A DNA stretch of 64,000 nt from Ferroplasma acidarmanus Fer1 (GCF_000152265.2 NC_021592.1:744001-808000); one strand, 5' to 3'; shown: positions 36,165 to 46,047, counted from the first letter of the stretch. Translations and numbers: made by a program. The notes: generated by a model from the sequence alone, not told the origin.

Positions 36165-37322
36165 ATGGATTTTTCATTAAGTGATGAACAGAAACTGCTA
36201 AGAAAAAATACTGCAGAGTTTTTAGAAAAGAATTTAAAGCCTTTTGTCAGGGAAATAGACAACAATGGAGAAATTCCCATGGAATTTTTCAGGAAAGCCG
36301 GAGAAAATGGCATTATTTCACCATTAATTAAACTGAAATATGGCGGGCCAAGCCTCTCATTCATGGATTCTGTAATTATATCTGAGGAAATAGCCAGGAT
36401 AGATACCAGTATGGCAACATCTGTATACTATTTATTGAATACTTCATGGGCATATGTACTTCAGAAGTACGGAAAACAGGAACTTAAGGATAAGCTGTTG
36501 CCAGAAATAGCGAATGGAAGCAAGTTTATCGGCATAGCATCTACTGAACCATCCGGAGGGAGTGATGTTGCTAATATTAAAACAACGGGAAGAATAGAAA
36601 ATGGAAAGGTAATTATCAACGGAGAGAAGATGTACATAAGCGGCGCAGTGGAAGCCAAAAAGAATGGAGGAGGCCATCTTACACTGGTTAAGACAAAGGA
36701 AGGAGTAGGGCATAAGGGGATAACAATGGTATATGTCCCTGCCAACGCAGATGGCATTGAAATTACAAAATTAAATAACATGGGCAGGATGGGTATTTCT
36801 ACCTCAGGGATAAAATATACAAATGTGGAAGTGCCTGAAGAGAACATAATAGGCGAAATAAACGAAGGATTTTACTATTCCATGGATGGGTTTAACCATG
36901 CACGTATAATGGTAGCTGCAGCATGCAACGGATTATCCTACAAAATGCTGGAAGAGGGATTGAACTACATTAAGGAAAGGAAAGCATTCGGAAAACACCT
37001 CAGTGACTTTGAGGCCATATCATTCGAAGCTGCAGATTTAAGAACGGATGTAGAAATGGCAGCACTGTTAAACTACAAAGCTGCATACCTTGCAGATGTG
37101 GAAGACCCTGATTTTTATATATATAGCTCTATGTCCAAGCTTAAATCACCCCAGATAGCAATGGATACGACAAAAAAGGTAATGATGTGGTTCGGTGCTT
37201 ATGGCTATACAAAGGATTCAGGAATAGAGATGGCTGCAAGGGGAATATTCTCCTATCTTGTTGGAGCAGAAGGGGCATTGAATATCATGAAAGTTATTAT
37301 ATCTAAAGCAATTTTGAAATAA
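36165..37322 (+). CDS. Acyl-CoA dehydrogenase
   Basis: 385-residue flavoenzyme that introduces the alpha-beta double bond in acyl-CoA. N-terminal helical domain (FSLSDEQKLLRKNTAEFLEKN), FAD/substrate-binding middle domain with IGIASTEPSGGSDVANIKTTG and GEKMYISGA, and the C-terminal four-helix domain with RKAFGKHLSDFEAI and the closing GAYGYTKDS. The catalytic base position is probably the Glu in GAEGAL. Electrons may go via ETF to the FixC/FixX system encoded 4 kb to the left. Start ATG at 36165 is preceded by AATAATATG; likely short leader. Confidence 0.93.
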   Translation: MDFSLSDEQKLLRKNTAEFLEKNLKPFVREIDNNGEIPMEFFRKAGENGIISPLIKLKYGGPSLSFMDSVIISEEIARIDTSMATSVYYLLNTSWAYVLQKYGKQELKDKLLPEIANGSKFIGIASTEPSGGSDVANIKTTGRIENGKVIINGEKMYISGAVEAKKNGGGHLTLVKTKEGVGHKGITMVYVPANADGIEITKLNNMGRMGISTSGIKYTNVEVPEENIIGEINEGFYYSMDGFNHARIMVAAACNGLSYKMLEEGLNYIKERKAFGKHLSDFEAISFEAADLRTDVEMAALLNYKAAYLADVEDPDFYIYSSMSKLKSPQIAMDTTKKVMMWFGAYGYTKDSGIEMAARGIFSYLVGAEGALNIMKVIISKAILK

Positions 37323-37481
37323 TTATTTTATATTATTGACAGCTATACATATTTACACACACTATATTCAATATATTAATTCTTCTGATAATTCAAACCA
37401 CTGAGCTCCTCCAAAATACCAATAAATTATTTAATAATAAATTATTTACTAATATTATTATCGTAATATATATATATTGAT

Positions 37482-38081
37482 GTGTTAATATCATTATATA
37501 TAAAGAGAATGGTAGCAGGTGTATTAATGCTAGTGATGTTTACTATGATTTTATTCGCCCCTGCAATAAGCAGCGGCTATATGGGGGGCAATCAGGTTCA
37601 ATTGCCGTATTCCCCTATAATATGTACTCAGCATAGTAATTTGATTATTGAAACAAAAAATGTATCGTCAGGTCTATTTAGTTCTGTTAACTCGATCGAC
37701 ACAGGATATTTCAATGTCACACAAACCTATTATTATAATTATCACGACCTGGAACATGATATTGCATGCAATGTATTGGGAAAGGTAACCGGGAACACAG
37801 GAGGTTGTACAATAATTACACAACAGTTCAGTTATGTAATCACGGCTTCAAATTCTACCGGGACTTTTAAGGAGTATAACGGATATGTAGTAATGAAAAA
37901 TCTAGGGTTTAGCTGGGGTGGTTCCTATACACACAATTACGTTGCAATGAATGTAAATCTTGAGATTTATAGTAATGGAGATGTATTTATGCAATATTCC
38001 ATAGCCTATAGCAGGACACCATCTGAAATCAGTATGGCATTTATAGACATAACTGGCCTGGTAAAAAATATGGATTGTTAG
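37482..38081 (+). CDS. Small secreted protein, first gene of an ABC-transporter operon
   Basis: 199 residues with a signal peptide (IKRMVAGVLMLVMFTMILFAPAISS) and a ~165-residue exported part rich in Asn, Ser, Tyr with several N-X-S/T sites. Four cysteines, near 48, 95, 109 and the very last residue, could form two disulfides. A GTG start at 37482 keeps the basic residues needed for the signal; the ATG at 37509 would lose them. Nine bases before the next gene. I do not recognise a family. Its position ahead of a dedicated ABC transporter recalls exported peptide/bacteriocin operons; hypothesis only. Confidence 0.65.
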   Translation: MLISLYIKRMVAGVLMLVMFTMILFAPAISSGYMGGNQVQLPYSPIICTQHSNLIIETKNVSSGLFSSVNSIDTGYFNVTQTYYYNYHDLEHDIACNVLGKVTGNTGGCTIITQQFSYVITASNSTGTFKEYNGYVVMKNLGFSWGGSYTHNYVAMNVNLEIYSNGDVFMQYSIAYSRTPSEISMAFIDITGLVKNMDC

Positions 38082-38089
38082 GTGCATAG

Positions 38090-38920
38090 ATGAAGCGAAG
38101 AACAATATTTATGACTGTAATTGCTATCTTAATAATATTAACAGCCAGTATTATGATAGCTGTTATAGACAATGTCTCCAGCGAGGTTGACGTAGAAAAG
38201 CCTTCGCCTGCAACAAATGGTGCATACTTTGTATATAGCTATACATCAAAGTTACGCTGTAAATCATTTCCGAGTAATTCTATATACAAAAATGAAACAC
38301 TTAAGCATGGGGACTTATATATAAATGGTCGTATGTATATAAATATTACCGGATCTTCTGCAGTTTTTCATAGTTATTTATGTAACTCTACAGGAACCAT
38401 TATAGCAAACAGAACATTTTCCGAGCCATTAAATGGAACTGTATTTACGGCTATGTTTCCAGAGGAAAACCACATCAATACAGGAAGTATTGTGATATTC
38501 GGCAATAATGTGATAGCAATAAAAGGAATGTATACAACATGCCCCTCTTCACATTATGTAGTTAATTATGGAAAAAAGCAGGTTCAATATATACCATATA
38601 TTGGCAAGATCGAATCACTAACGGATGTTATACAGGATTACAATTATAGCCTTTTTAATTATGCAAATTTTATACAGTCAAGGGGATATTCAATACTGTC
38701 TTCAATATCGATTCCTGGAAATTCCAGCATAGCTGCTATGATACAGGACAATATCGGCATCAAGACATCATGGTTTACAATGAAACTTGACAGAACAAAC
38801 GTAGGGATAACTGCTATAAATTATATATCCTATATTGAAAAGTATACAATAGTTTATGCGGTGATATGGATAATCGGCATAGGATATTTAATTTCCATAA
38901 AGGTAAAAAAGAAGAGATAA
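38090..38920 (+). CDS. Membrane-anchored extracytoplasmic protein
   Basis: 276 residues: an N-terminal signal anchor (RTIFMTVIAILIILTASIMIA), a ~220-residue external domain with many Asn and sequons, and a C-terminal transmembrane helix (TIVYAVIWIIGIGYLISI) ending in a basic cytoplasmic tail KVKKKR. The same topology as the last gene of the operon (40516). Probably presents a binding or sensor domain outside the cell next to the ABC transporter. No family recognised. Confidence 0.65.
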   Translation: MKRRTIFMTVIAILIILTASIMIAVIDNVSSEVDVEKPSPATNGAYFVYSYTSKLRCKSFPSNSIYKNETLKHGDLYINGRMYINITGSSAVFHSYLCNSTGTIIANRTFSEPLNGTVFTAMFPEENHINTGSIVIFGNNVIAIKGMYTTCPSSHYVVNYGKKQVQYIPYIGKIESLTDVIQDYNYSLFNYANFIQSRGYSILSSISIPGNSSIAAMIQDNIGIKTSWFTMKLDRTNVGITAINYISYIEKYTIVYAVIWIIGIGYLISIKVKKKR

Positions 38921-38922
38921 TA

Positions 38923-39774
38923 ATGGATGGAATATACTTTGACAATGCAACTAAGAGGTTCGACGATATAACTATATTCGAAAACTCTACATTCAGAGTT
39001 GATAAGGGAGTTACACTTTTAATCTCCCCAAATGGTTCCGGCAAAAGCACAATTATTTATTTAATAATGGGAAATTACCGCATTAACTCAGGGGAAATAT
39101 ACGTTAACGGCTATAATCCAGTGAACAATCACAGACTGGCTTTTTTAAATACATCGTTAATGCCTGAGAATCCAGTATATTTTGGTTCCGGGACTGTCAG
39201 GGAACATATTAGCCTGTTTTCTCGCTTAAAAGGAGTGGCCAGTTCCGAAATATATGGATTTTTGTCATATTTTAAGATGGAACATATTATAAATTCAAGG
39301 ATATCTTCCTTAAGTATGGGAGAGGCACAGATACTGTACATATCATGTTATTTATCAGGAAACTATAAATTATATATATTTGATGAGCCAAATTCTAACC
39401 TTGACCAGCCAAACAGGAGGAGATTCGCTGAAGCTGTAAAATTAAAGCAATTAAATTCTAATTCTATATTTTTGATTACAAGCCACATAAACGATGAATT
39501 AAACCAGCAGGCAAATCAAATATTAACAATTACAGGAAATAAAGTCAGGGCATTTTACAGGGATGATATAAATATAGCCTACGCCCTGAAATTTTATGAC
39601 ATTAAAACTGTGGAGGGGAAATTAAAAGGATTAAAACATTTTATGGTTAACGATTCAATAGTCATTAAGAACGCTTCAATAAGGGATATAATAGACGTTA
39701 TACCTGAAAGCAATATAAAGGAAATTACCAGAATTCCTCCTGCGATGGTTGAGTATTATGAGAATCAAAAATAA
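38923..39774 (+). CDS. ABC transporter ATP-binding subunit
   Basis: 284 residues from the ATG at 38923. Walker A SPNGSGKSTIIYLI, Q-loop region, signature SSLSMGEAQILYI (LSMGE in place of LSGGQ), Walker B KLYIFDEPNSNLD and switch His in ITSHIND. The 80-residue C-terminal extension after the ATPase core is typical of ABC-2 exporters and immunity-type systems. It follows the membrane-anchored gene after two bases and overlaps the permease start. Confidence 0.88.
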   Translation: MDGIYFDNATKRFDDITIFENSTFRVDKGVTLLISPNGSGKSTIIYLIMGNYRINSGEIYVNGYNPVNNHRLAFLNTSLMPENPVYFGSGTVREHISLFSRLKGVASSEIYGFLSYFKMEHIINSRISSLSMGEAQILYISCYLSGNYKLYIFDEPNSNLDQPNRRRFAEAVKLKQLNSNSIFLITSHINDELNQQANQILTITGNKVRAFYRDDINIAYALKFYDIKTVEGKLKGLKHFMVNDSIVIKNASIRDIIDVIPESNIKEITRIPPAMVEYYENQK

Positions 39775-40519
39775 TCTTATGTCTATTATTTTCCAGGACT
39801 TTGACAGCAGGTATTTCATTGAAATAATACTAATAATAGGCATATGTGCAACTGTATATTTCAGTTATATTCAATCTATATCCATATCGCCGCATTTAAA
39901 TTTTGGTTACCCTGAAATTGGTGTGTTATTTTTTTTCAAGCAATATTTGTATTATGCATCATATCCGTTATTCACTATATTTTATATTGTTACAATAGTT
40001 ATTTCATCCTATGAAGTATTTTTATTTTCTTCGTCTATAGTACGAAATAAATTTCTTGTTATGTATTCTATGGGATTCAGAAAGAATTCTATAATACTTT
40101 CATATTTTATTCTATTTGTTATTTATCCCCTACTCATATTATCCATTTCGTATTTTGTAATCTCCTACGTAGATTTTTTCTCAATAGAATATTATATAAT
40201 ATGGCATCTGGTACTGTTCACTTTTATAAGTTTGATGTTTTTTATAAGTATAGGCATGGTATTATCCGCAATAACAAAAAATTTATTGATCCCGGGTGCT
40301 TTCATTATAATATTCTTTTATTTTCTGGTACCGCTTGTATACATAAGGCCACAGAACACAATATTATACCATGTGGTTGATCCTGTATACGGCTATCTAA
40401 ATTACGGCTTTAACCACATTACTTTTATTGGTGTTATAATAGAAGTATTGCTTTCTTTAATGTTTATATTCCTAACCATGCTGATAGCACGGTATAGAGA
40501 TATGAAGGTGGTGAGATGA
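39758..40519 (+). CDS. ABC-2-like membrane permease
   Basis: About 253 residues, six hydrophobic segments, no ATPase motif; lying directly after the ATP-binding subunit and overlapping it by 17 bases (or 26 if the ATG at 39749 is used). Sequence of the membrane domain is Ile/Phe/Tyr-rich. The polypeptide would form the channel of the exporter. No substrate can be read. The stop overlaps the next start by four bases (ATGA). Confidence 0.75.
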   Translation: MRIKNNLMSIIFQDFDSRYFIEIILIIGICATVYFSYIQSISISPHLNFGYPEIGVLFFFKQYLYYASYPLFTIFYIVTIVISSYEVFLFSSSIVRNKFLVMYSMGFRKNSIILSYFILFVIYPLLILSISYFVISYVDFFSIEYYIIWHLVLFTFISLMFFISIGMVLSAITKNLLIPGAFIIIFFYFLVPLVYIRPQNTILYHVVDPVYGYLNYGFNHITFIGVIIEVLLSLMFIFLTMLIARYRDMKVVR

Positions 40520-41079
40520 ATTATAAAAGCCTGTTACGCATATTTCTTATATTATTAGTTATTTTTGCTGTATTAATTACCTCTATTCCCTTTGCAAACC
40601 ATTATGATAATTCATTTACTCTTAATACCAAAAACAACATAACTGAAAAATACAATGGAACAACACACTACATAATTCAGGGGCGATACTATTCAGCATT
40701 CTTCAGAACATATGGAGGTAAATTGAAATTAATGCCGGACACCAGCATAATTGAAAATGGGCAAAACTATACGATTAATAACTGTGTATCAATTTATTCT
40801 GTTAGTCTGCATTATAATAATTCAACTGGCCATAAAATTTTTGAAAAAAATATTCTAAACACAGTAAATGTAAATTTGACAGCCGGATATTATATGATAA
40901 AATATAATTCGACACTAACAATTTATGGAAGGGAGAACTCCAGTCAGGTAAATAAATTAAATCTTATAGTTGTTGATCCGCCGGGAAATTATGCAATGAT
41001 GGCCATTATTTACATTTTTGCCATACCAACAGCAGCCACTGGCATATTATCAGGAATTTTATATAATAAACATAAATAA
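40516..41079 (+). CDS. Membrane-anchored extracytoplasmic protein, last gene of the ABC operon
   Basis: 187 residues: signal anchor (LLRIFLILLVIFAVLITSIPF), an Asn/Tyr/Thr-rich external part of ~120 residues with one cysteine (NNCVSIYS), a C-terminal transmembrane helix (MMAIIYIFAIPTAATGILSGIL) and a tiny basic tail (YNKHK). Topology and position mirror the second gene. The duplicate topology suggests the two anchored proteins act with the transporter on the same extracellular ligand, perhaps as sensor or immunity proteins. Confidence 0.65.
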   Translation: MNYKSLLRIFLILLVIFAVLITSIPFANHYDNSFTLNTKNNITEKYNGTTHYIIQGRYYSAFFRTYGGKLKLMPDTSIIENGQNYTINNCVSIYSVSLHYNNSTGHKIFEKNILNTVNVNLTAGYYMIKYNSTLTIYGRENSSQVNKLNLIVVDPPGNYAMMAIIYIFAIPTAATGILSGILYNKHK

Positions 41080-41312
41080 TGGTAAGTCAATAATTATCTT
41101 GCATATATTCCATTATTTAAAGTTTTATTGATACGGAGTAAATAACACAACAGTCTACATTTAACATTTTCAGAAAGTGTAGAGATAAATATCTTAAATT
41201 CAGGATTTATCTGATATTGCCAGGGCGCATATTTTAATTCTTACCTGATTTGCATTTAGATTAAATATTGTTCCAGGCATTATAGTTATATCATTCCATC
41301 ATATATTCATCA

Positions 41313-42146
41313 ATGTTTAAAGAGAATTTACTGAAAGATAAGAATATCCTGATTACAGGCGGAGGAACAGGCCTCGGAAAACAGATGACGGAAACTTTCC
41401 TGAAATTAGGTGCTACAGTATCAATAATTAGCAGGAAAGAAGAGCATCTTACTGCTGCAAAGGAATATTTTAATAATATGGGATACAAAATTGAAGCTGT
41501 GAAATGCGACATAAGGAATCCTGATGAGATTAAAAATGCAGTGGATTTAATAGAAAGTAAAACAGGGAAAATTAATGTTTTAATAAATAATGCAGCAGGA
41601 AATTTCATCAGCAGGACAGAGGACCTAACGCCGAAGGCATTTGATACTGTAATGGGGATTGTTTTACATGGGACAGCATATGCTTCACTGGAAATGGGGA
41701 AAAGGTGGCTCTCTAATTCCATGAAGGGTACAATACTAAGCATTGTGGCAACATATGCCTGGACAGGTTCCGGATATGTGGTCCCATCTGCAATATCCAA
41801 GGCTGGAGTTTTAGCCCTTACAAGGTCTCTTGCAGCCGAATGGGGGCATAAGGGGATAAGGACAGTTGCAATAGCTCCGGGGGCGTTTAAGACTGAAGGT
41901 GCGTGGTCAAGACTTCTCCCCGGTGATGATTATGAAAAGCAGATAATATCCGGAAACCCTGAAAGAAGGCTTGCAACAAAGGAAGAAATAGCCAACATAG
42001 CTGCTTTTCTTATCTCGGACATGGCAGCCTATATCAATGGGGAAGTTGTTACCGCCGATGGTGGGCAGGCATTATATGGCTCCAGCATGTTCAACATGAT
42101 GGAAAGCCTTCCTGATGATATATGGAAAATGATGAGGCAAAGGTAA
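41313..42146 (+). CDS. SDR oxidoreductase, 2,4-dienoyl-CoA-reductase-like
   Basis: 277 residues. Rossmann motif ITGGGTGLGKQM, NNAAGNF, and the region VVPSAISKAGVLALTRSLAAEWG, which fits dienoyl-CoA reductases (the usual Tyr of YxxxK is not at its normal place, the Lys is kept). The substrate may be unsaturated acyl-CoA, in line with the acyl-CoA dehydrogenase at 36165. Ends QALYGSSMFNMMESLPDDIW. FabG-type function is the alternative but the missing Tyr speaks against it. Confidence 0.85.
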   Translation: MFKENLLKDKNILITGGGTGLGKQMTETFLKLGATVSIISRKEEHLTAAKEYFNNMGYKIEAVKCDIRNPDEIKNAVDLIESKTGKINVLINNAAGNFISRTEDLTPKAFDTVMGIVLHGTAYASLEMGKRWLSNSMKGTILSIVATYAWTGSGYVVPSAISKAGVLALTRSLAAEWGHKGIRTVAIAPGAFKTEGAWSRLLPGDDYEKQIISGNPERRLATKEEIANIAAFLISDMAAYINGEVVTADGGQALYGSSMFNMMESLPDDIWKMMRQR

Positions 42147-42258
42147 TCAGGCAACATTATAATTGCTACCTGATAATTGTGCTGTTATAACCCATATAAA
42201 ACAATGCTTACAATATTTATAAGAATACCTTTTAATACTCTCTTTTATATAGATATTA

Positions 42259-42624
42259 ATGGCATCTAACGCACGCATACGGTATCTCATTACATCTATT
42301 GGCTCGATTATAACCTTTATTTCAGGAATTATAGTATTGCTTTTATTGTTTATTTCGGGGCTTGGAGGAGCAGCACAGCTTCTCTTTTTCAATCCAGCAG
42401 GAGCAGCAGTGATAGGCAGTTCCATTGTTATGGCAATTATTCCTATAATATGGATCATTCTGGCATATATTATTTACACCAGGGCAGACGGAGGTAGAAG
42501 AAAAGATAAAGTTCTCAATGGGGTTATTATAATATTCCTAGGATTTATAATACTTCTACTGGGTGGCGGATTTGTAATAGGCCCTGTTATGGAAATAGTA
42601 GGCGGATTTCTATTGATACTATAG
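42259..42624 (+). CDS. Small multi-spanning membrane protein
   Basis: 121 residues, with four hydrophobic stretches (about 8-30, 34-52, 56-74, 85-118), Gly-rich (GLGGAAQLLFF, LGGGFVIGPVMEIVGGF) and a charged loop YTRADGGRRKDK between the third and fourth. Member of an unassigned archaeal membrane group. An AT-rich promoter (CTTTTATATAG) precedes ATG closely. Confidence 0.65.
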   Translation: MASNARIRYLITSIGSIITFISGIIVLLLLFISGLGGAAQLLFFNPAGAAVIGSSIVMAIIPIIWIILAYIIYTRADGGRRKDKVLNGVIIIFLGFIILLLGGGFVIGPVMEIVGGFLLIL

Positions 42625-42893
42625 GAATATACCATAATAATGCAATATTAAATTGCCAGTATTCTCAATAGATTAGAAAACTATAGCTAATTATGGGGCA
42701 AAGTCAGACACCGCACCACATACAGCAATAAAAATTAACTTTAAGTATTGCTAGATTATAGGCTGAAATTAAGTATATTTATTTTTATCAGACTGTACTC
42801 CATATGCTTGAGAATACATCCTGGAAGAAATCATAGATAAATTTCCGGAAATGTGCAGGATATTTTTATATAGTGCTAAACATTGACAAACGT

Positions 42894-44150
42894 ATGGATA
42901 GTATTTTTAAATTGGGATTTCAAAAAAAGGAAACGGTCAGACAGGCTGCAGGTGAAAGCCTTGCAAGATTTATTATAATAGCTATTGTTGCTGGCCTGCC
43001 TGCTTTTCTGGAAGGGTTTGATGGAGAAATTTATTCCTTCGGATCGACGTATATTGTTCCCTCGCTGACAGGCCCGCTATACCTCTCAATAGGGCTTATA
43101 CTTACAGGGTATGCTATAGGCATAGCCATATTCAGCCTTGTGGGAGGATACTTATTTGATAGGTATTCAGTTAAGAACACCGTTATTCTCTCTGTGCTGG
43201 TGTTTTCAGCCTTCACCATAATGACAGGCTTTGTTACAACAACACCTGAATTATTCATAGCAAGGCTTGGCGTTGGAGTGGGTGTTGGCATATTCCAGCC
43301 TGCTGGAGTAGCTCTACTTGGCGACATATTCTATGAAACCAGGGGGAGGGCTGTATCTGTCTGGGCCACTTTCTTCTCAATAGGGCTATTTGCCAGCCCT
43401 TATCTTATAGAACCATTCCTTCCTGCATTCAGGCTTCCATTCGAAATATCTGGTGCACTGGCAATAATTATCCTGGCACTGGTAATAATGGTAATACCTG
43501 TTACATTCAAAAAGGAAAAGCCAACAACAAAATTGAACATAAGAAATGTCTTCAACAGGAATATTATACTTTTATCCATATCGGTATTCTTCTTCGGAAT
43601 AGCATTATTTGCAGGATACCTTGGCTATTTCTCCGACTACCTGATAAAGGGCCTTCTAATATCTAAAGGGAATGCGGCTATAATAGCTTCAATGGCAGGA
43701 GCAGGGGGATTCATAATGGCTTTCCCCATTGGATACACAGCCGATAAGATAGGAAGAAAGTATATGGTGATAATAACCTCACTTTTAATTGCTTTCGGTT
43801 CCCTGGGAATGTTTTTCCTGTTTACATCATTTGCAGGGCTTATTGTATCTACTTTCATTTTTGGAGCCGGATGGGGAGTCTATGTTGACCTTCTTGTGGC
43901 CCTCGGGCAGGATTCCGTAGAGGATAGGATAGTTGGGACGATTTCTGGTTTTCTATTCTTTATATTCAATGTGGGAACCATAATAGGAGGGCCATTATAC
44001 GAAGCTCTCCTATCAGAGGGATTCAAGAAAACATCGCTTCTGTCTGTAATTATACCTGCATTCCTGGCAGTATTGTTTGTGGTGTTCACAAAAAAGATGA
44101 CAAAAAGCACAATAGAAGAACATCCGGAATTCGAGAAGCAGGCATCATAA
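42894..44150 (+). CDS. MFS transporter
   Basis: About 418 residues with 12 predicted helices. The MFS loop motif GGYLFDRYSVKNTV follows helix 2, and GYTADKIGRKYMV is the matching loop after helix 8. The substrate is unknown; the closest style is sugar/organic-acid carriers of Thermoplasmatales (metabolite:H+ symporters). An alternative GTG start at 42873 adds seven residues. Single gene, convergent with the 63-residue membrane gene. Confidence 0.9.
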   Translation: MDSIFKLGFQKKETVRQAAGESLARFIIIAIVAGLPAFLEGFDGEIYSFGSTYIVPSLTGPLYLSIGLILTGYAIGIAIFSLVGGYLFDRYSVKNTVILSVLVFSAFTIMTGFVTTTPELFIARLGVGVGVGIFQPAGVALLGDIFYETRGRAVSVWATFFSIGLFASPYLIEPFLPAFRLPFEISGALAIIILALVIMVIPVTFKKEKPTTKLNIRNVFNRNIILLSISVFFFGIALFAGYLGYFSDYLIKGLLISKGNAAIIASMAGAGGFIMAFPIGYTADKIGRKYMVIITSLLIAFGSLGMFFLFTSFAGLIVSTFIFGAGWGVYVDLLVALGQDSVEDRIVGTISGFLFFIFNVGTIIGGPLYEALLSEGFKKTSLLSVIIPAFLAVLFVVFTKKMTKSTIEEHPEFEKQAS

Positions 44151-44161
44151 TTTTTTAAATT

Positions 44162-44353
44162 TTAACTCTCATTTCTTAATTTATATATGTGACGGTGCAA
44201 AAGGTATAAAATTACAAGTATTATTACAGTTGGCAATGCCGCATAATAGGTGAAAAACTTGAATGAAAAATAAATATTCGATACAGCGGCGTAAATTACC
44301 ATTATAATGGCCACTGCACCTATAATGTAATCTAAAATGGCAAGCCTTTCCAT
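44162..44353 (-). CDS. Small membrane protein, two transmembrane segments
   Basis: 63 residues: helices about 6-24 and 33-52, then a basic tail RHIYKLRNES. Its ribosome site lies in CCTTA-like sequence I cannot judge. No family recognised. Convergent with the MFS gene and divergent from the winged-helix gene at 44467. Confidence 0.55.
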   Translation of the reverse strand: MERLAILDYIIGAVAIIMVIYAAVSNIYFSFKFFTYYAALPTVIILVILYLLHRHIYKLRNES

Positions 44354-44466
44354 AGCTTCGGATTTTTACCTTATATATTAAGTTTTATTAAGTGGCATGG
44401 TACATGCAGATATATTTTTATGTAAAATTATTAAATAATTAGAACCGATATATTGAAAGATGGGAT

Positions 44467-44781
44467 TTGGGTGCAGAATTTGATAGCTCTTTTAAAAGGC
44501 TGTTATGGTGGATATTTATATCTACAAGGGGAGGGGAAATGCGTATTAAAGTAATGAAATCGCTGATGGAATCCCCTAAAAACGCTTATGGATTGAGTTG
44601 TAGCCTTGGTGTAAATTACCGTACCATTGAACACCATATGAAAGTTCTGCTTTCAAATAATTTTGTTGTTGTACAGGGCCAGGGTTACGGGAAGGTATAC
44701 TTTCCAAGCCCCACTCTGGTAAACAATATCAAAACATTTCAAGAAACACTTGCGGCTGCAGGGATTAAATGGGATCCTTAA
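44467..44781 (+). CDS. Winged-helix DNA-binding protein, ArsR-like
   Basis: 104 residues. Winged helix: GGEMRIKVMKSLMESPKNAYGLS, GVNYRTIEHHMKVLLSNNFV, wing VQGQGYGKVYFPS. The start is a TTG at 44467; upstream in-frame ATGs do not exist before a stop. No metal-binding cysteines. It may regulate the divergent small membrane gene or the secreted protein that follows. Confidence 0.75.
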   Translation: MGAEFDSSFKRLLWWIFISTRGGEMRIKVMKSLMESPKNAYGLSCSLGVNYRTIEHHMKVLLSNNFVVVQGQGYGKVYFPSPTLVNNIKTFQETLAAAGIKWDP

Positions 44782-45021
44782 TTATAGATTTGGTATGTAA
44801 CAAATTCCATGATAATAGCAATAGTATATCTGGCTAAATCTAACACTTATAAAGCGTATTCTATGTTAAGTGCCGGAAAACTATGACAGGAAGATAGAAT
44901 TAAATTATATGTTAATTATAACGTAACTGTTTATTCAGATTTATACAGAATTTGCATATAACTTATCTATAATTTGTATGTAATTTTGAAATATTCTTAA
45001 ATTAATTTCACTTATAATCAA

Positions 45022-46047
45022 GTGATAAATATGAACATGAAAATGTTAACAGCTATATTTATTGCTTTGACAATAATATTTGCAGGGCTTTTTATAGGTT
45101 TTTACGCCGTTGATAACTCAACAATTGCACATAAAGATACCCAGCTAAAAAAATCACAGGATGCATACAGCGATGCAAAAGCATCATCAGCTCTGGAAGC
45201 GGCTTATGCCCACTGGAACAATATAACCATAGAGAATCTTGCAAATGTTTCTGCTGGATACACAGATAATGCAACGTTGCACTGGATCGGGGGGCCTTTA
45301 AATGGAGTGTACTCTGGAATAACTAGCATAAATTCAACCTGGAGCAAGTTCTTCAAGACATGGTCAGCAGTATGGTTTTATGCAGAAACACCACCAACTG
45401 TGATAGTAAATGGCAATTATTCAAATGTAACATCAACCAACCAGTTTATATTAACGCCATTCAACAATGAAACACAGGTACAGTACCTGAATGTAAGCTA
45501 TACACTTAATATGATGTATATGAATAACAGCTGGCACATATACAATGAAATATGGCATATAACAGGGTCTGGATATGTATCATATGCACAGGAATTTGCA
45601 GAGTACAATGAGATTAATGCATTATCATTGCAGCACTGGAACCAGATAGCAATTGAGAATCTGTCGCTAATAATGAAAGAATATGCAAATAATGCAACGT
45701 TGCACTGGATCGGAGGGCCATTAAACGGAACATATTCCGGAATAACAAGCATAAATTCAACATGGAACAAGTTCTTCACAGCCTGGAAAGCCGTATGGTT
45801 CTATGCATCAACCAGCACTACGAATAATCCGGAAATATCGATAAACGGGAATATGGCAACAGTAAGTGCAAACTTTACACAGTTTATAGTCCAGAATGCA
45901 ACAACAAATGCGTTCCAGTATATAAATACAACATATGCTATAACATACTATAACTATGGATTCAACGGCCATCTGGGAGAAAACAGTTTCAAAATAGTAA
46001 ATGAAACATTCCGCATAACCGGTTCAGGGAATTTAACTGATCTTTAA
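45022..46047 (+). CDS. Secreted protein with two tandem NTF2/SnoaL-like domains
   Basis: 341 residues. Signal anchor/peptide (MKMLTAIFIALTIIFAGLFIGFYA) then two ~130-residue repeats with shared cores: HWN-I-IENL, NATLHWIGGPLNG-YSGITSINSTW, KFF--W-AVWFYA. NTF2-like cone folds of the SnoaL type bind small molecules or act as enzymes. DNA of the shared core is almost identical (AATGCAACGTTGCACTGGAT at both), so the duplication is recent or kept equal by conversion. Many sequons fit an external location. May be followed by the small membrane protein. Confidence 0.7.
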   Translation: MINMNMKMLTAIFIALTIIFAGLFIGFYAVDNSTIAHKDTQLKKSQDAYSDAKASSALEAAYAHWNNITIENLANVSAGYTDNATLHWIGGPLNGVYSGITSINSTWSKFFKTWSAVWFYAETPPTVIVNGNYSNVTSTNQFILTPFNNETQVQYLNVSYTLNMMYMNNSWHIYNEIWHITGSGYVSYAQEFAEYNEINALSLQHWNQIAIENLSLIMKEYANNATLHWIGGPLNGTYSGITSINSTWNKFFTAWKAVWFYASTSTTNNPEISINGNMATVSANFTQFIVQNATTNAFQYINTTYAITYYNYGFNGHLGENSFKIVNETFRITGSGNLTDL

